From DASYTH01 sp035762905 (GTDB lineage Bacteria; Actinomycetota; Actinomycetes; Mycobacteriales; Pseudonocardiaceae), in contig NZ_DASUCC010000080.1 in assembly GCF_035762905.1 (NCBI RefSeq), positions 27,094 through 91,093 of the forward strand: 64,000 bases of DNA. The letters run 5' to 3'. The translations under genes were made by a program, and so were the position numbers. A model generated the notes under the pieces. It ran no database searches. It was given only the letters and a program-made list of their open reading frames with translations, and was not told the DNA's origin. Positions within the stretch are counted from its first letter, which is position 1. Each line of letters opens with the position of its first letter. Shown here piece by piece: positions 41,591 to 50,460 of the stretch.

Positions 41591-43036
41591 ATGGTTTCTG
41601 CCGGGTTCGGGCGGCGTGCGTTCATGGGCACAGCGGCGGTGACGGCGGTGATGGCGTTTGATCCGGTTGGAGTCGGGTGGGTGACGGCGACGGACGCGAG
41701 CACGGGCGCCGTGCGGATTCCGGGGTTGGACGGAGAGCTGGTGGTCGACCCGGAGGCGCTGCGCGAGGCGGGTGCGGACTACGGACAGATCGTGCACCGG
41801 CGACCGGTGGCGGTGCTGCGGCCGGCGTCGGTGCGGGACATCGTCACCGTGGTGCGGTTCGCCAACCGGCACGGGATCGCGGTCTCGGTGCGCGGGCAGG
41901 GACATTCGGTGTACGGGCAGGCGCAGGTCCGGGCCGGGATCGTGGTGGACTCGCGGACGTTGGCCACGATTCATCGAATCGGGCCGGACAGCGCGGTGGT
42001 GGACGCGGGGGTGCGCTGGACCGACCTGATCCGGGCGAGCCTGGCGATCGGGCGCACATCCCCGGTGAACACCGACTACATCGGGTTGTCGGTGGGCGGA
42101 ACGCTGTCGGTCGGCGGGATCGGCGGCGCCAGCTCGAAGCACGGCCTGCAGGTGGACACGGTGCGCGAGCTGGAGGTCGTGACCGGGGACGGTCGGCTGG
42201 TGCGCTGCTCCGAACGCGACGACCGCGAGCTGTTCAGGGCCGTGCTCGGCGGGCTCGGCCAGTTCGCGATCATCGTGCGGGCCACGGTCGGCCTGGTACC
42301 GGCGGAAACCACGGCGCGGACCTACCGGCTGTCCTATCCGACGGTCGAGGCACTGACCGCCGACCAGCGCAGGGTGCTTGCGGATGGGCGGTTCGACTAC
42401 CTGGAGGGACAGGTGGTCCCGCTCGACGGCGGCGGCTGGAGCTACCTGCTGGAGGGCGCGGTCTACTACACCGCGCCAAACCAGCCGCACGACCCGGAGG
42501 TGCTGGCCGGGTTGCACCCGATCGACACCGAGATCGTGGAGCTGCCCTACTTCGACTGGCTGGACCGGATCACCGAGATCGTCGACGAGCTGACGGCGCT
42601 GCGGCTGCCCAACCCGTGGATCAACCTGTTCCTTCCGGATGCCGGCACCGATGACTACGTGGCGCGTGCCGTCGCCGAGCTGACGCCCGCGGACACCGGC
42701 GGCGGACCGGTGCTGCTCTACCCCGTGCCCCGGGCCCGGCTCACCCGCCCGTTCGTCCGCGTCCCGGACAGCGAAACGGTGTTCCTGTTCGCCGTCCTGC
42801 GCATGGTGCTGCCGCCCGACCCGGCCGAGGTGGACCGTCTGTTGCGGGTCAACCGCACGCTCTACGAACGCGCAAGGGACCTCGGCGCCACGCAGTACGC
42901 GATCGGCGCGATCCCGATGACGAACCGGGACTGGGCACGGCACTTCGGCGAGGAGTGGCCGGCCGTCGAACGCGCCAAGGCCCGGTTCGATCCCCGGCGC
43001 GTGCTCAACCCGGGTCAGCGGATCTTCGAAGACTGA
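41591..43036 (+). CDS. Cytokinin dehydrogenase-like FAD oxidase, Tat-exported
   Basis: FAD-linked oxidase of 481 residues with the PF01565 FAD-binding domain and a C-terminal domain like that of cytokinin dehydrogenase. The FAD-linking His is in RGQGHSVYGQA, and NTDYIGLSVGGTLSVGG carries the aspartate conserved in plant CKX enzymes; GASSKHGLQVDTV and LEVVTGDG are also CKX-like. Such enzymes cleave the side chain of N6-substituted adenines. The N-terminus GFGRRAFMG plus a hydrophobic stretch suggests twin-arginine export. ATG 41591 is used; ATG 41582 adds three residues. The enzyme may act on plant cytokinins or another amine. Confidence 0.82.
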   Translation: MVSAGFGRRAFMGTAAVTAVMAFDPVGVGWVTATDASTGAVRIPGLDGELVVDPEALREAGADYGQIVHRRPVAVLRPASVRDIVTVVRFANRHGIAVSVRGQGHSVYGQAQVRAGIVVDSRTLATIHRIGPDSAVVDAGVRWTDLIRASLAIGRTSPVNTDYIGLSVGGTLSVGGIGGASSKHGLQVDTVRELEVVTGDGRLVRCSERDDRELFRAVLGGLGQFAIIVRATVGLVPAETTARTYRLSYPTVEALTADQRRVLADGRFDYLEGQVVPLDGGGWSYLLEGAVYYTAPNQPHDPEVLAGLHPIDTEIVELPYFDWLDRITEIVDELTALRLPNPWINLFLPDAGTDDYVARAVAELTPADTGGGPVLLYPVPRARLTRPFVRVPDSETVFLFAVLRMVLPPDPAEVDRLLRVNRTLYERARDLGATQYAIGAIPMTNRDWARHFGEEWPAVERAKARFDPRRVLNPGQRIFED

Positions 43037-43083
43037 CCGACGGACGGCTGTTGACTTCCGTCCCCCGGCCGGGGATGGTGAAA

Positions 43084-43097
43084 TGTAAACGGTTACA
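43084..43097. promoter_or_regulatory. LacI-type operator of the GH144-like/GH39 operon
   Basis: TGTAAACGGTTACA, a 14-bp palindrome with one mismatch pair, 19 bases upstream of the binding-protein start. It is a classical LacI/GalR-type half-site pair. The candidate regulator is the LacI gene that ends the operon. Confidence 0.65.
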
Positions 43098-43116
43098 TCG
43101 GCCGGGAGGTGACTCA

Positions 43117-44382
43117 ATGACGAGTCGGCGCGCGGGTGCCGTGGGCGCGGCGATGCTGGGGCTGATCATGGTGGCCGGGTGCGGACGGGACGACGCCGGC
43201 GGATCCGGCGACGCGGCGGCACCGGTCGCCGAGGGCGCCGCCACCGGCGAGATCACGGTGTGGGCCATGGGCACCGAGGGCGAGAAGTTATCCGTGCTGG
43301 CCAAGGACTTCGAGGCGGCCAACCCGCAGGCCAAGGTCAACGTGACCGCGATCCCGTGGGACGCGGCGCACGACAAGATCGCCACCGCGATCGCCGGCCG
43401 GCAGACCCCGGACGCCAGCCTGGTCGGCACCACCTTCATGGCCGAGTTCGCCAAGTCCGGTGCGCTCGACCCGACCCCGTCGGTCATCGACGGCAAGACG
43501 TTCTTCGAGGGCGGCTGGGACACCACCGTTGTCGACGGCACCTCCTACGGCGTGCCCTGGTACGTCGAGACAAGGCTGCTCTACTACCGCAGCGACCTCG
43601 CCACGAAGGCCGGGCAGCAGGCGCCGGGCAACTGGGCCGACCTGACCGCGTTCGCCACCGCCATGAAGCAGAACGCCGGCGCGAAGTGGGGCATCAACCT
43701 GCAGGCCGGCGGCAAGGGCGCGTGGCAGACGTTCATGCCGTTCGCCTGGCAGGCCGGCGCCTCGATCACCGACGATGCCGCCAAGCAGTTCACTTTGGAC
43801 AGTCCCGATTTCGTCAAGGCGCTCGAGTACTACAAGTCCTTCTTCGACGCGCAGCTCACGCCGTCGGCGCTGCTCCGCCCGGGCGAGCTCGAGCAGGGCT
43901 TCGTGGACGGCTCGTTCGGCGCGTTCTTCTCCGGCCCATGGCACATGAGCCTGATCAAGGAACAGGGCGGGCCGGACTTCACCGACAAGTGGGCGGTGGC
44001 AAGGATGCCGAAGGAGGCGGCCGGCACCTCGTTCGTCGGCGGCGGCAACCTCGCCGTGTTCAAGGACGCCAAGAACCGGGACGCCGCCTGGAAGTTCGTG
44101 CAGTACCTGACCCGGCCCGAGGTCCAGGTGAAGTGGTACGGCGAGACCGGCGACCTGCCCTCGGTGCGCAGCGCCTGGCAGGACCAGAAGCTGTCCGGCG
44201 ACCCGCTGCTCAAGACGTTCGGCGACCAGCTCAACGAGGCCAAGTCGCCGCCGGCGATCGCCACCTGGGAACAGGTCGCGACCGTGATCGACACAAAGCT
44301 GGAAGAGGTCGTCAAGGGCGTCACCACGCCCGCCGACGCGGCCAGGGCGATGCAGGCCGAGGCCACGTCGATCGGCGTCTGA
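43117..44382 (+). CDS. Sugar ABC transporter solute-binding lipoprotein
   Basis: Family 1 solute-binding protein, 421 residues. MTSRRAGAVGAAMLGLIMVAGC forms a lipoprotein signal with lipobox VAGC. The mature region begins EITVWAMGTEGEKLSVLAKD and has the WGINLQAGG and FVQYLTRPEVQVKWYG segments usual for oligosaccharide binders. The ATG at 43117 follows GGGAGGTGA; the open frame upstream is not coding. It is the first gene of a six-gene operon with two permeases, a PF10091 enzyme, GH39 and LacI, so its ligand should be the oligosaccharide released by that enzyme. Confidence 0.93.
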   Translation: MTSRRAGAVGAAMLGLIMVAGCGRDDAGGSGDAAAPVAEGAATGEITVWAMGTEGEKLSVLAKDFEAANPQAKVNVTAIPWDAAHDKIATAIAGRQTPDASLVGTTFMAEFAKSGALDPTPSVIDGKTFFEGGWDTTVVDGTSYGVPWYVETRLLYYRSDLATKAGQQAPGNWADLTAFATAMKQNAGAKWGINLQAGGKGAWQTFMPFAWQAGASITDDAAKQFTLDSPDFVKALEYYKSFFDAQLTPSALLRPGELEQGFVDGSFGAFFSGPWHMSLIKEQGGPDFTDKWAVARMPKEAAGTSFVGGGNLAVFKDAKNRDAAWKFVQYLTRPEVQVKWYGETGDLPSVRSAWQDQKLSGDPLLKTFGDQLNEAKSPPAIATWEQVATVIDTKLEEVVKGVTTPADAARAMQAEATSIGV

Positions 44383-44386
44383 AACC

Positions 44387-45313
44387 GTGGTCAGCACGGC
44401 GATCCCGGTCCGGACGCGGGCGGTGCGCAGGCCGATGAGCCTGCGCACCCGCCGCGCCATCGCCGCGTGGGGCTTCGCGCTGCCGTTCATGGCGCTGTTC
44501 GTCGCGTTCATGGCCGGCCCGGTGGCCGCCTCGCTGGCGATCAGCTTCACCGACCTGCGCGGCACCGACCTGCGCGACCCGTTGAGTGTCAACCTGGTCG
44601 GGTTCGACAACTACGTGCGGCTGTTCGGCGACGAGGTGTTCCACCAGGCGCTGACCAACACGGCGGTGTTCGTCGCCGGCAGCGTGCCGCTGACCATCGG
44701 GGCCGCGCTCGCCGTCGCTTTGGCGCTGTCCCGCGGGATCACCAGGCTGCGCACGTTCTTCCGGGTCGGCTACTACCTGCCGGTGGTCACCAGCATCGTC
44801 GCGGTCGCGGTGGTCTGGCGGTTCCTGCTCCAGCCGGAAACCGGCCTGGTCAACAGCGCGCTGCGCGGGATCGGGATCGACGGTCCGCACTGGCTGGACC
44901 AGCCCGGAACCGCGATGGGTTCGCTGATCGTCATGACCGCCTGGCGCGGCATGGGGTTCGTGATGGTCGTGTTCCTGGCCGGACTTCAGGCCATTCCCCG
45001 GACCATGTACGAGGCGGCGGACATCGACGGCGCCACCCGGTGGCAGCAGTTCCGGTACGTCACCCTGCCGCTGCTCCGCCCGACGATGCTGTTCGCCGTG
45101 GTGATCACCACGATCGGCCAGCTCCAGTACCTGGAGGAGCCGTTCGTGATGACCAGGGGCGGTCCGCTGAACAGCACGCTTTCGGTGTCCATGAACGTCT
45201 ACAACCAGTTCGGGTTCGGCAACTACGGCTACGCCAGCGCCATGGCCTACCTGCTGTTCGTGGTCATCCTCGCGCTGACCGCCGTCTGGTTCCGGTTGCT
45301 GAGGTCGCGATGA
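44387..45313 (+). CDS. CUT1 sugar ABC transporter permease (MalF type)
   Basis: Permease of 308 residues with six helices. The EAA loop is MYEAADIDGATRWQQFRYVT, followed by MTRGGPLNSTLSVS. It starts with GTG at 44387, five bases after the binding-protein stop, and overlaps the next permease in ATGA. No dedicated ATPase is encoded. Confidence 0.92.
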   Translation: MVSTAIPVRTRAVRRPMSLRTRRAIAAWGFALPFMALFVAFMAGPVAASLAISFTDLRGTDLRDPLSVNLVGFDNYVRLFGDEVFHQALTNTAVFVAGSVPLTIGAALAVALALSRGITRLRTFFRVGYYLPVVTSIVAVAVVWRFLLQPETGLVNSALRGIGIDGPHWLDQPGTAMGSLIVMTAWRGMGFVMVVFLAGLQAIPRTMYEAADIDGATRWQQFRYVTLPLLRPTMLFAVVITTIGQLQYLEEPFVMTRGGPLNSTLSVSMNVYNQFGFGNYGYASAMAYLLFVVILALTAVWFRLLRSR

Positions 45314-46131
45314 GCGCCGGCCGCCGACTGCTCTACGTCGTGCTCAGCCTCGGTCTGGTGGCCTTCGCCGGGCCGTTCGTGTGGATGGTGCTCAGCTCGT
45401 TCAAGCCGGAGAGCGAGCTGCGCCGGGTGCCGGCGACCTGGCTGCCGGAGACGGTGACCCTGGACAACTACACCACGATCTTCACCGGGCTGGACTTTCC
45501 GACCTACTTCACCAACTCGGTGCTGGTCGCGGCCGCGGTGACGGTGGGCAACCTGGCGCTGTGCTCGATGCTCGGCTACGCCCTCGCCAAGATCGACTTC
45601 CCCGGCCGGCGGGCGATGTTCGTGCTGGTGATCAGCATGCTGATGATCCCGGCGATGGTCACCTTCGTGCCGCAGTTCGTGCTGGTGAGCCAGTTCGGGT
45701 TGGTGAACACCTACCCCGGGATGGTGCTGCCGCTGCTCGCGCTGGCCGGTCCGCTCGGCGTCTTCCTGATGCGCCAGTACATCTCCGAGTTGCCCGACGA
45801 GCTGATCGACGCCGCCCGGATCGACGGCGCCGGCGAGCCGCAGATCTTCTGGCGGGTCATCCTGCCGCTGTCCCGCCCGGCGCTGGCCGCGCTGACCATC
45901 GTCACGTTCCTCGGCGCCTGGAACAACTTCCTGATCCCGCTGGTGATCGCGCAGACCGAGGACAAGTACACGATGCCGGTGGCGCTCGCGCTGTACTCGG
46001 TCGGCCAGAACTCCACCCGGTTCGGTCTGCTGATGGCCGGCGCGGTGGTCGTGGTCCTGCCGGTGCTGCTGATCTTCGTTGCCCTGCAACGGTATTTCGT
46101 GCAGGGCATCGCGATGACCGGATTCAAGTAG
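45310..46131 (+). CDS. CUT1 sugar ABC transporter permease (MalG type)
   Basis: Permease of 273 residues with six helices; EAA loop LIDAARIDGAGEPQIFWRVI, and the terminal FVQGIAMTGFK typical of this family. The ATG at 45310 overlaps the stop of the first permease. The next gene starts nine bases after its stop, with AGGAGG before it. Confidence 0.92.
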   Translation: MSAGRRLLYVVLSLGLVAFAGPFVWMVLSSFKPESELRRVPATWLPETVTLDNYTTIFTGLDFPTYFTNSVLVAAAVTVGNLALCSMLGYALAKIDFPGRRAMFVLVISMLMIPAMVTFVPQFVLVSQFGLVNTYPGMVLPLLALAGPLGVFLMRQYISELPDELIDAARIDGAGEPQIFWRVILPLSRPALAALTIVTFLGAWNNFLIPLVIAQTEDKYTMPVALALYSVGQNSTRFGLLMAGAVVVVLPVLLIFVALQRYFVQGIAMTGFK

Positions 46132-46140
46132 GAGGCATCG

Positions 46141-47667
46141 ATGTTACGCGTGCTCACCATCGCCGCCACGGTGGCGGCGCTCATCGCACCGCTGCCCGCG
46201 GCGGCCGCGCCGGACCGGGTGCTGCAGCGGTACGCCGCCGACACCTGGCGCTCGATGGCCGCGATGGTGGATCCGGGCAGCGGGCTGCCGAGCGACAACA
46301 TCGACGGCGCGCTGGATCCGGCGTCCCGGTCCCGGTACACCTCCCCCACCAACGTCGGGATGTACCTGTGGGCCACGGTCGGCGCCCGGCACCTCGGGCT
46401 GATCCGCCGGGACGAGGCGGTGGACCGGATCCGGCACACGCTCGGCACGGTGCGCGACCTCCCCCGGCACCCGGCGTCCGGCCAGTTCTACAACTGGTAC
46501 GACCCGGCGACCGGCGCGGTGCTGCGCACCTGGCCGGTGGACGGCAGCACGGTGTTCCCGTTCCTGTCCAGTGTGGACAACGGGTGGCTGGCCAGCGGGC
46601 TGCTGACCGTGGCCGGCGATCTGCCGGAGCTTGCCGGTGCGGCCTGGTCGGTGTTGCGTGGCATGGACTTCGGCTTCTACTACGACCCGGCGGCCCGCGG
46701 CGCGGACGTCCCGGCCGGGCTGATCCGCGGCGGCTTCTGGGACGAGCCGCCGCCCGGATGCGCGGTGCTGGACAACTACCGCGACCGCGGGCCGGACGTC
46801 TGGTACACCTGCCACCACTACGGCGCGTTCAACACCGAGCCGCGGATCGCCAGCTACATCGGCATCGCACTGGGCCAGATCCCGGCCGGGCACTACTTCG
46901 CCGGCTGGCGCACGTTCCCGCCGACCTGCGACTGGTCCTGGCAGGAGCAGCAGCCGGTCGGGCGGGAGGCGACCCACCTCGGCGTGCCGGTGTTCGAGGG
47001 AACCTACGGCTACCGCGGCATGCGGCTGGTGCCCACCTGGGGTGGCAGCATGTTCGAGGCGCTGATGGTGCCGCTGGTGGTGCCGGAGGAGACCTGGGGT
47101 CCGCGCAGCTGGGGCCGCAACCATCCGGTGTACGTGCGGGCCCAGATCGAGCACGGGTTGCGCGAGGCCCGGTACGGCTACTGGGGATTCTCGCCCTCGA
47201 ACAACCCGGACGGCACGCCGCCGTACCGCGAGTGGGGCGTCGACGCGATCGGCATGGACGGCCCTGGCTACACCTCCGACGTGCAGCGCACCGCGGTCGA
47301 CCCCGGCTTCGGCGACTGCCCGGACCGGCCGGCCGTGCCGCCGCCGGCCGACTTCGGTGACGGCGTGGTGACCCCGCACGCGTCTTTCCTGGCGCTGCGC
47401 TACGCACCGGGCGCCGCACTGTCCAACCTGGCCAAGCTGCGCCGGGACTTCGACGCCTACGGGCCGGGCGGCTTCTACGACGCGATCAACGTGGGCACCG
47501 GTGCGGTGTCCCGGACCTACCTGGCCCTGGACCAGGGCATGGTGCTGGCCGCGGCGACGAACGCACTCGAGTACGACGTGCTGCGCCGGGCGTTCACCCG
47601 GGGACCGATCGCCGCCCTGCGACCGCTGCTCGCCATGGAGGACTGGCGCGATGTCCACAGTGGATAG
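46141..47667 (+). CDS. Secreted PF10091 glucoamylase-like protein (GH144-type)
   Basis: Exported protein of 508 residues; signal peptide MLRVLTIAATVAALIAPLPAAAA. The (alpha/alpha)6 PF10091 domain is recognisable from TSPTNVGMYLWATVGARHLG, FYNWYDPATG, SSVDNGWLASGLL and the late TPHASFLALRYAP and ALDQGMVLAA. Characterised GH144 members with this fold are endo-beta-1,2-glucanases, so a beta-1,2-glucan or related glycan is the first guess. Cysteines suggest disulfides in the exported protein. It lies between the transporter and GH39 and probably makes the oligosaccharide that the transporter imports. Substrate is not established by sequence alone. Confidence 0.8.
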   Translation: MLRVLTIAATVAALIAPLPAAAAPDRVLQRYAADTWRSMAAMVDPGSGLPSDNIDGALDPASRSRYTSPTNVGMYLWATVGARHLGLIRRDEAVDRIRHTLGTVRDLPRHPASGQFYNWYDPATGAVLRTWPVDGSTVFPFLSSVDNGWLASGLLTVAGDLPELAGAAWSVLRGMDFGFYYDPAARGADVPAGLIRGGFWDEPPPGCAVLDNYRDRGPDVWYTCHHYGAFNTEPRIASYIGIALGQIPAGHYFAGWRTFPPTCDWSWQEQQPVGREATHLGVPVFEGTYGYRGMRLVPTWGGSMFEALMVPLVVPEETWGPRSWGRNHPVYVRAQIEHGLREARYGYWGFSPSNNPDGTPPYREWGVDAIGMDGPGYTSDVQRTAVDPGFGDCPDRPAVPPPADFGDGVVTPHASFLALRYAPGAALSNLAKLRRDFDAYGPGGFYDAINVGTGAVSRTYLALDQGMVLAAATNALEYDVLRRAFTRGPIAALRPLLAMEDWRDVHSG

Positions 47668-49438
47668 TCAGCGGCGGGTGCTGCCGGCGCCCCGGGAGCT
47701 GCGCGCCGTCCCCGGCCACGGCCAGGTGACCCTGGACTGGCTCCCGGTTCCGGACGCGGTCGGCTACCTGGTGCTGCGCGCGGACCAGGAGTCCGGCCCG
47801 TACACGGTGGTGGACCACCGGGGCGGGGACGTGCTGGCCGTGCCGCACCCGCCGTACGCCGACACCACCGGCGAACCCGGGCGCACCTACCACTACGCGG
47901 TGCTGGCCATGGCCGACATCGACTCCCCGGGGGAGCGAGGCGACCCGGTCGCCGCCTCGCACGCGACGGACCCGGGCGCGCCGCCGATCGTGCGCGCCCG
48001 GGTCCGCGCGGACCGGGTCATCGGACCGGTGCACCGGCCGTGGCGCGAGCTGATCGGCTCCGAGCACCTGAGCCTGCTGCTGTCCACCGGCAGCACCGGC
48101 GGCCGGCCGATCGGCCCGGAACTGGCCGAGGCACTGCGGATCGCGCACGACGAGCTGGGGGTGCGCGCGGTCCGCGCGCACGCCATCCTCGGCGACGACC
48201 TCGGGGTGTACCGGGAGGTCGACGGCGCACCGGTGTACGACTTCGACGGCGTGGACCGGGTCTACGACCGGGTGCTGGACCTGGGTCTGCGGCCGGTCGT
48301 CGAGCTGTCCTACATGCCGCGTGACCTGGCCGCCGACCCGTCCCGGACGGTGTTCGAGTATCGCGGGATCATCTCCCCGCCGCGGGACTGGGACCGCTGG
48401 GCCGATCTGGTCCGCGCCCTCGTCGACCATCTTGTGCACCGCTACGGGTTGGCCGAGCTGCGCGAGCACTGGGCGTTCGAGGTGTGGAACGAAGCCAACC
48501 TGGACGTGTTCTGGACCGGCACCCGGGACGAGTACCTGCGGCTCTACGACGTCACCGCGCGCGCGGTGAAGGACGTGGACGCCGGGCTGCGGGTCGGCGG
48601 ACCGGCGTCGGCCGCGGCCGGCTGGATCGGCGCGCTGCTGCGGCACGTCGAGTCCTCCGGCGCCCCGCTGGACTTCCTGTCCACGCACACCTACGGCAGT
48701 CCGCCGGTCGACCTGCGCCCGCTGGCCGCCCGGCACGGCCGGCCGGATCTGCGGCTGCTGTGGACGGAGTGGGGGCCGACGCCGACGCACTTCAACCCGG
48801 TCGGGGACGACACGTTCGCCGCCGCGTTCCTGTTGCGCGGCATGCGGTCCGCGGGCGGGCGGATCGACGGGCTCGGCCACTGGGTGATCTCCGACCACTT
48901 CGAGGAGCTGGGCGCCCCGCCGGCGCTGTTCCACGGCGGTTTCGGCCTGCTCACCGTGGGAAATCTGCGCAAGCCGCGGTACTGGGCGCTGTGGCTGGCC
49001 AACCAACTCGGCGACGACGAGCTGGACGTGGAGCTGACCGGGGACGGGGCCGGCGGGCTGGTCGAGGTGTGGGCCGCCGGCCGAGCGGACGGCACGGTCG
49101 GCGTGCTGATCTGGAACCTCGGCCTGGACCAGAACACCGCGGCCGGCGCGGCGGCGCTCGAGCGCGAGATCGAGCTGCGGATCGAGGGGCTGCCGGAGGG
49201 CGCCTACCGGGTACGGCACCATCGGATCGACCGGGACCATTCCAACGTGCAGCGGGTCTGGGAGCGGCTCGGCGGCGGGGACTGGCCGGACGAGGCGCAA
49301 TGGGCGCGGCTGCGGGAGGCGAACGTGCTCGAGGAGCTGTCCGGACGGCAGCAGATCGCCCCGGACACGACCGCGGTGGCCGTAAGCTTCTCCCTGCCCA
49401 TGCCCGGCATCTCCTACGTTGAGCTCACCGGCCGATGA
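47651..49438 (+). CDS. Cytoplasmic GH39 glycosidase with N-terminal FN3
   Basis: Family GH39 enzyme of 595 residues (beta-xylosidase or alpha-L-iduronidase clan). Residues about 12-100 form a fibronectin type III module (APRELRAVPGHGQVTLDWLP); the TIM barrel follows. The acid/base glutamate is in FEVWNEANLD and the nucleophile in LLWTEWGPTP. There is no signal peptide, so it acts on imported oligosaccharides, which is unusual for an FN3-bearing glycosidase. The start at 47651 overlaps the previous gene by 17 bases, and the stop overlaps the LacI start in ATGA. The preferred sugar is unknown. Confidence 0.87.
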   Translation: MSTVDSQRRVLPAPRELRAVPGHGQVTLDWLPVPDAVGYLVLRADQESGPYTVVDHRGGDVLAVPHPPYADTTGEPGRTYHYAVLAMADIDSPGERGDPVAASHATDPGAPPIVRARVRADRVIGPVHRPWRELIGSEHLSLLLSTGSTGGRPIGPELAEALRIAHDELGVRAVRAHAILGDDLGVYREVDGAPVYDFDGVDRVYDRVLDLGLRPVVELSYMPRDLAADPSRTVFEYRGIISPPRDWDRWADLVRALVDHLVHRYGLAELREHWAFEVWNEANLDVFWTGTRDEYLRLYDVTARAVKDVDAGLRVGGPASAAAGWIGALLRHVESSGAPLDFLSTHTYGSPPVDLRPLAARHGRPDLRLLWTEWGPTPTHFNPVGDDTFAAAFLLRGMRSAGGRIDGLGHWVISDHFEELGAPPALFHGGFGLLTVGNLRKPRYWALWLANQLGDDELDVELTGDGAGGLVEVWAAGRADGTVGVLIWNLGLDQNTAAGAAALEREIELRIEGLPEGAYRVRHHRIDRDHSNVQRVWERLGGGDWPDEAQWARLREANVLEELSGRQQIAPDTTAVAVSFSLPMPGISYVELTGR

Positions 49439-50460
49439 CCGACAAGATCCCGACCGTGCACGACGTGGCGCGCCGAGCCGGCGTGTCCACGGCGACGGTG
49501 TCGCGCGCGCTGAGCAACAGCGACAAGCTGCACCCGGTCACGCTCGAGCGGGTGCTGCGCGCGGTCGAGGAGCTTGGCTACCTGCCCAACGGGGCGGCGC
49601 GCGGGTTGACCTCGCGCCGCACCCGGGTGCTGGCCCTGTGTTTTCTGGACCTCGGCGACCCGGAGTCGGACGCGGGCGACGACGCGATGCTGTACATCGA
49701 CGGCGTGGTGCGGGGAATGGAGCGGGCCGCCCGGGAGCGCGGCTACGCGATCCTGATCGGCGCGGTGCAGGATCCGGACGCCGCGCTGGACCTCGCGGTG
49801 TCGCTGGCCAGCCGCTCGGACGGGATCGTGCTGCTCGGCCAGGCCGCGCCCAACTCGGCCATCCAACGCCTCAAACGCCTCCCGGTGGTCGTGGTGGCCG
49901 GCCGCTGCGACGACGACCACGGCCGGGTGGACCAGGTCCGGGTGGACAACGCCGGCGGCATGACCGCCCTTGTCGACCACCTGGTCTCGGTGCACGGTCA
50001 CACCCGCCTCGGCTACCTGGGCGGCCCCGCCGACTCCCCCGACGCCACCGAGCGCTGGGAAGCCTTCCGGCGCACGGTGACCGGTCTCGGCCTCCCCGTT
50101 CCCGCCCCGCTGCCCGGCGACTTCACCCAGCACACCGGCCACGCCGCCGCGCCGGCCCTTTCCCCGCTGCCCGACGCCGTGGTCTGCGCCAACGACCAGA
50201 TGGCCATCGGCCTGATGACCGCCCTGGCCGAGCGCGGCATCCGGGTGCCCGCCGACGTCGCGGTGGTCGGCTTCGACGACATCGACCTCGGCCGGCACCT
50301 CCGCCCGGCCCTCACCACGGTTCGCCAACCCATGCAACCGATCGGCGCCGCCGCCGTCACCCTGCTCGAACGCCGGCTGCGCTCCGCCCAGCTCCCGCCA
50401 ACCGACCTGCGGCTGCCCACCACCCTTCAGGTCCGGGGCAGCTGCGGCTGCCCGGCCTGA
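49435..50460 (+). CDS. LacI-family regulator closing the GH39 operon
   Basis: LacI-family repressor of 341 residues. DNA-binding region VHDVARRAGVSTATVSRALS (about 8-27), hinge PNGAARGLTSRRT, and an effector-binding core containing VVCANDQMAIGLM and VVGFDDIDLGRHL. The last residues form an unusual SCGCPA tail with two cysteines. It starts in ATGA overlap with GH39, so it is made from the operon it likely controls through TGTAAACGGTTACA at 43084. The 3' end overlaps the convergent FAD-subunit gene by 34 bases. Confidence 0.92.
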   Translation: MTDKIPTVHDVARRAGVSTATVSRALSNSDKLHPVTLERVLRAVEELGYLPNGAARGLTSRRTRVLALCFLDLGDPESDAGDDAMLYIDGVVRGMERAARERGYAILIGAVQDPDAALDLAVSLASRSDGIVLLGQAAPNSAIQRLKRLPVVVVAGRCDDDHGRVDQVRVDNAGGMTALVDHLVSVHGHTRLGYLGGPADSPDATERWEAFRRTVTGLGLPVPAPLPGDFTQHTGHAAAPALSPLPDAVVCANDQMAIGLMTALAERGIRVPADVAVVGFDDIDLGRHLRPALTTVRQPMQPIGAAAVTLLERRLRSAQLPPTDLRLPTTLQVRGSCGCPA

